Of a stretch of DNA of 15,280 nt, positions 14,124 through 15,280 are shown one piece after another. A program made the translations under genes and the position numbers. This stretch comes from Oligoflexaceae bacterium (GTDB lineage: Bacteria; Bdellovibrionota_B; Oligoflexia; Oligoflexales; Oligoflexaceae): contig CANJJY010000053.1 in assembly GCA_947474445.1 (NCBI GenBank), positions 1 through 15,280 on the forward strand, given 5' to 3'. Position 1 is the stretch's first letter; every line of letters begins with the position of its first letter. Under the pieces are notes generated by a model that saw only the letters and a list, made by a program, of their open reading frames with translations, did no database searches and was not told the origin of the DNA.

Positions 14124-15280
14124 TTATGGACGGGCATTCAAAGGCTGAATAGGCCTTGCATTGTTTCGGTATTTGCTGCGGAAGCGATTGATTTGATCTT
14201 GCGAGAGTTGCACAGTTTCTTTCAAAACATTCCAGACTACATGCTCGCTGCAAGGTGGTGTCGTCAAAGAGCCAGCGTAACGGAACGCTCCGAGATCAGT
14301 GGGCAGGAGCTCGCGGGGATCAAAGAGTTTGCCCCGTGGTTTCACTCCCTCATTTTTCGAATAGGGCATGAACTCCCAGAGCTTTTGATATTCCCTATGC
14401 AGCGCCCCAGCTTCGATCATACTTCCCAATACGGCCAGTTCTCCGCTAGCTGAGGCATGGACGAAGTGAGCCTCGAGGATAGATGAGCGTCCACCCACAA
14501 AATGTTCACTAGGCGTATGAAAGTGAATTTGTTTGAGCTCGTAGCGCTTCCCGCCAATCGTCGCAAAATTCCCTGGTTCCACGTTGTACTGAACTGTATG
14601 ACCATTGTCGATCACATCGAAGGTGCTGGGACGGTACTGAAGGACAATATCGGTTTGCAGAGGCCATTGATTTGGGATATCGATCGGGCTTTGTTCCTGG
14701 CCTCGTGCGCAACTCTGAAAGGATGCATCGAGTTGGCCCCAAGCTTCGGGACCGCTGCTCCCTTGATATTCCCAATGGACCGGAGCGTGCACCGCATGGG
14801 GCGCTGCTGCTGGAGCGCGGGCAGCCGCTGGGGAGGACTTTTCCATCGCACGTTGCTGCGGGGTGGCCTTGGCCAAAGTGCGGGCCGATTTTCGCGATGT
14901 GTGCGTGGGCTTTGCCGCAGAATGTTCGCCGGAATTCTTTCCTTCATCGGCGCGGTCATTTTCATCGGCATGTGCGTTCGATTTAGGGCGGATCGCTGGT
15001 CGATGGCCTATCGATTCATTGGAAATCTCTTCTTCTTCATCCTGACCAAGATCGGCTTCGCTTTCACCGCGGGCAGCCGCAAATTCTGAAGCATGAATTT
15101 CTTTTTCCTCACCTTCCGCACTTCCGTGAGCTCGGCTAAGACCTATGTCATCGCTCGAGCTCAAGTGATCTCCGGAAGATCCGCGGCGGTCGGTGATCTC
15201 ATGGATGCCGGAAGAGGACCGCTGACTCAGCGGAACGAGCCCCCAAATACTCGCCAAACTAGTTAAAAGGCCGGCTATCG
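14124..15280 (-). CDS. Exported alpha-carbonic anhydrase with long disordered N-terminal region (start beyond window)
   Basis: The frame is open to the right edge. Residue numbers here count from an internal TTG at 15257. Residues about 160-372 are an alpha-class carbonic anhydrase, which interconverts CO2 and bicarbonate. Zinc ligands are His245, His247 (QIHFHTPSEH) and His264 (EAHFVH). The proton-shuttle His220 (NGH), Glu251, the threonine gate in SLTTPPC, and Cys183 with Cys336 (the usual bacterial disulfide pair) are all present. Before the TTG the frame continues as IAGLLTS then LASIWGLVPLSQ, a signal-peptide core, so the real start lies outside. Between signal and enzyme are about 145 residues rich in Glu, Asp, Ser, Ala and His, acidic first and basic later. 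Periplasmic or surface location is expected. The fold and active site are certain; the role of the linker is not. Confidence 0.92.
   Translation of the reverse strand, partial: IAGLLTSLASIWGLVPLSQRSSSGIHEITDRRGSSGDHLSSSDDIGLSRAHGSAEGEEKEIHASEFAAARGESEADLGQDEEEEISNESIGHRPAIRPKSNAHADENDRADEGKNSGEHSAAKPTHTSRKSARTLAKATPQQRAMEKSSPAAARAPAAAPHAVHAPVHWEYQGSSGPEAWGQLDASFQSCARGQEQSPIDIPNQWPLQTDIVLQYRPSTFDVIDNGHTVQYNVEPGNFATIGGKRYELKQIHFHTPSEHFVGGRSSILEAHFVHASASGELAVLGSMIEAGALHREYQKLWEFMPYSKNEGVKPRGKLFDPRELLPTDLGAFRYAGSLTTPPCSEHVVWNVLKETVQLSQDQINRFRSKYRNNARPIQPLNARP

Noticed and set aside
14502..15089. A 195-codon plus-strand frame with hydrophobic stretches, antisense to the carbonic anhydrase
   Set aside because: It lies wholly opposite a gene with a complete active site, has no ribosome binding site, and its hydrophobic runs are the complement of the acidic linker codons.

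Overview
The window reads as chromosomal DNA of a Gram-negative, motile or surface-associated bacterium. There are two lipoproteins, a Sec-type signal peptide on a large periplasmic protein, a PilT-type retraction ATPase, a MotAB stator with a peptidoglycan-binding domain, and a pair of TPR envelope proteins like those of gliding or predatory bacteria. Moderate GC content together with this gene set suggests the Bdellovibrionota/Oligoflexia or a related delta-type lineage. That placement is inference, since no rRNA or other strong phylogenetic marker is present. No insertion sequence, phage gene, CRISPR array or tRNA was seen.

Left block, all on the minus strand (1-9515). At the left edge is the N-terminal 340 residues of a PilT-like ATPase, truncated by the window and carrying an unusual N-terminal extension. 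Next is a fused homocysteine S-methyltransferase/methylenetetrahydrofolate reductase of the YitJ type, with its own terminator at 1159-1201. A three-gene set follows, transcribed from 9515 toward 3418 and closed by a strong terminator at 3358-3386: a 612-residue multidomain protein with one C-terminal membrane anchor, a 992-residue exported TPR protein, and a 337-residue TPR lipoprotein. The two TPR proteins resemble the GltD/GltE pair of Myxococcus gliding motors in architecture only.

Middle block, plus strand (9806-11781). Divergent from the 612-residue protein is a compact unit of motA, motB and a small cysteine-rich lipoprotein whose start codon overlaps the end of motB. The lipoprotein has Asp directly after the lipidated Cys, so it may stay at the inner membrane beside the stator. 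A 29-codon ORF with a very good Shine-Dalgarno sequence bridges motA and motB.

Right block (11788-15280). An OmpR-type regulator on the minus strand has Glu in place of the phospho-accepting Asp. It is divergent from a soluble kinase with receiver-HisKA-HATPase order. The two share a 370-base AT-rich region holding palindromic sites. The window closes with an alpha-carbonic anhydrase on the minus strand, whose true start and signal peptide begin beyond the right edge.

Taken together, most of the window concerns cell-envelope motility machinery (pilus retraction, rotary-type stator, TPR envelope scaffold) and its possible control by degenerate receiver-type proteins. The one-carbon fusion enzyme and the carbonic anhydrase look like unrelated neighbours.
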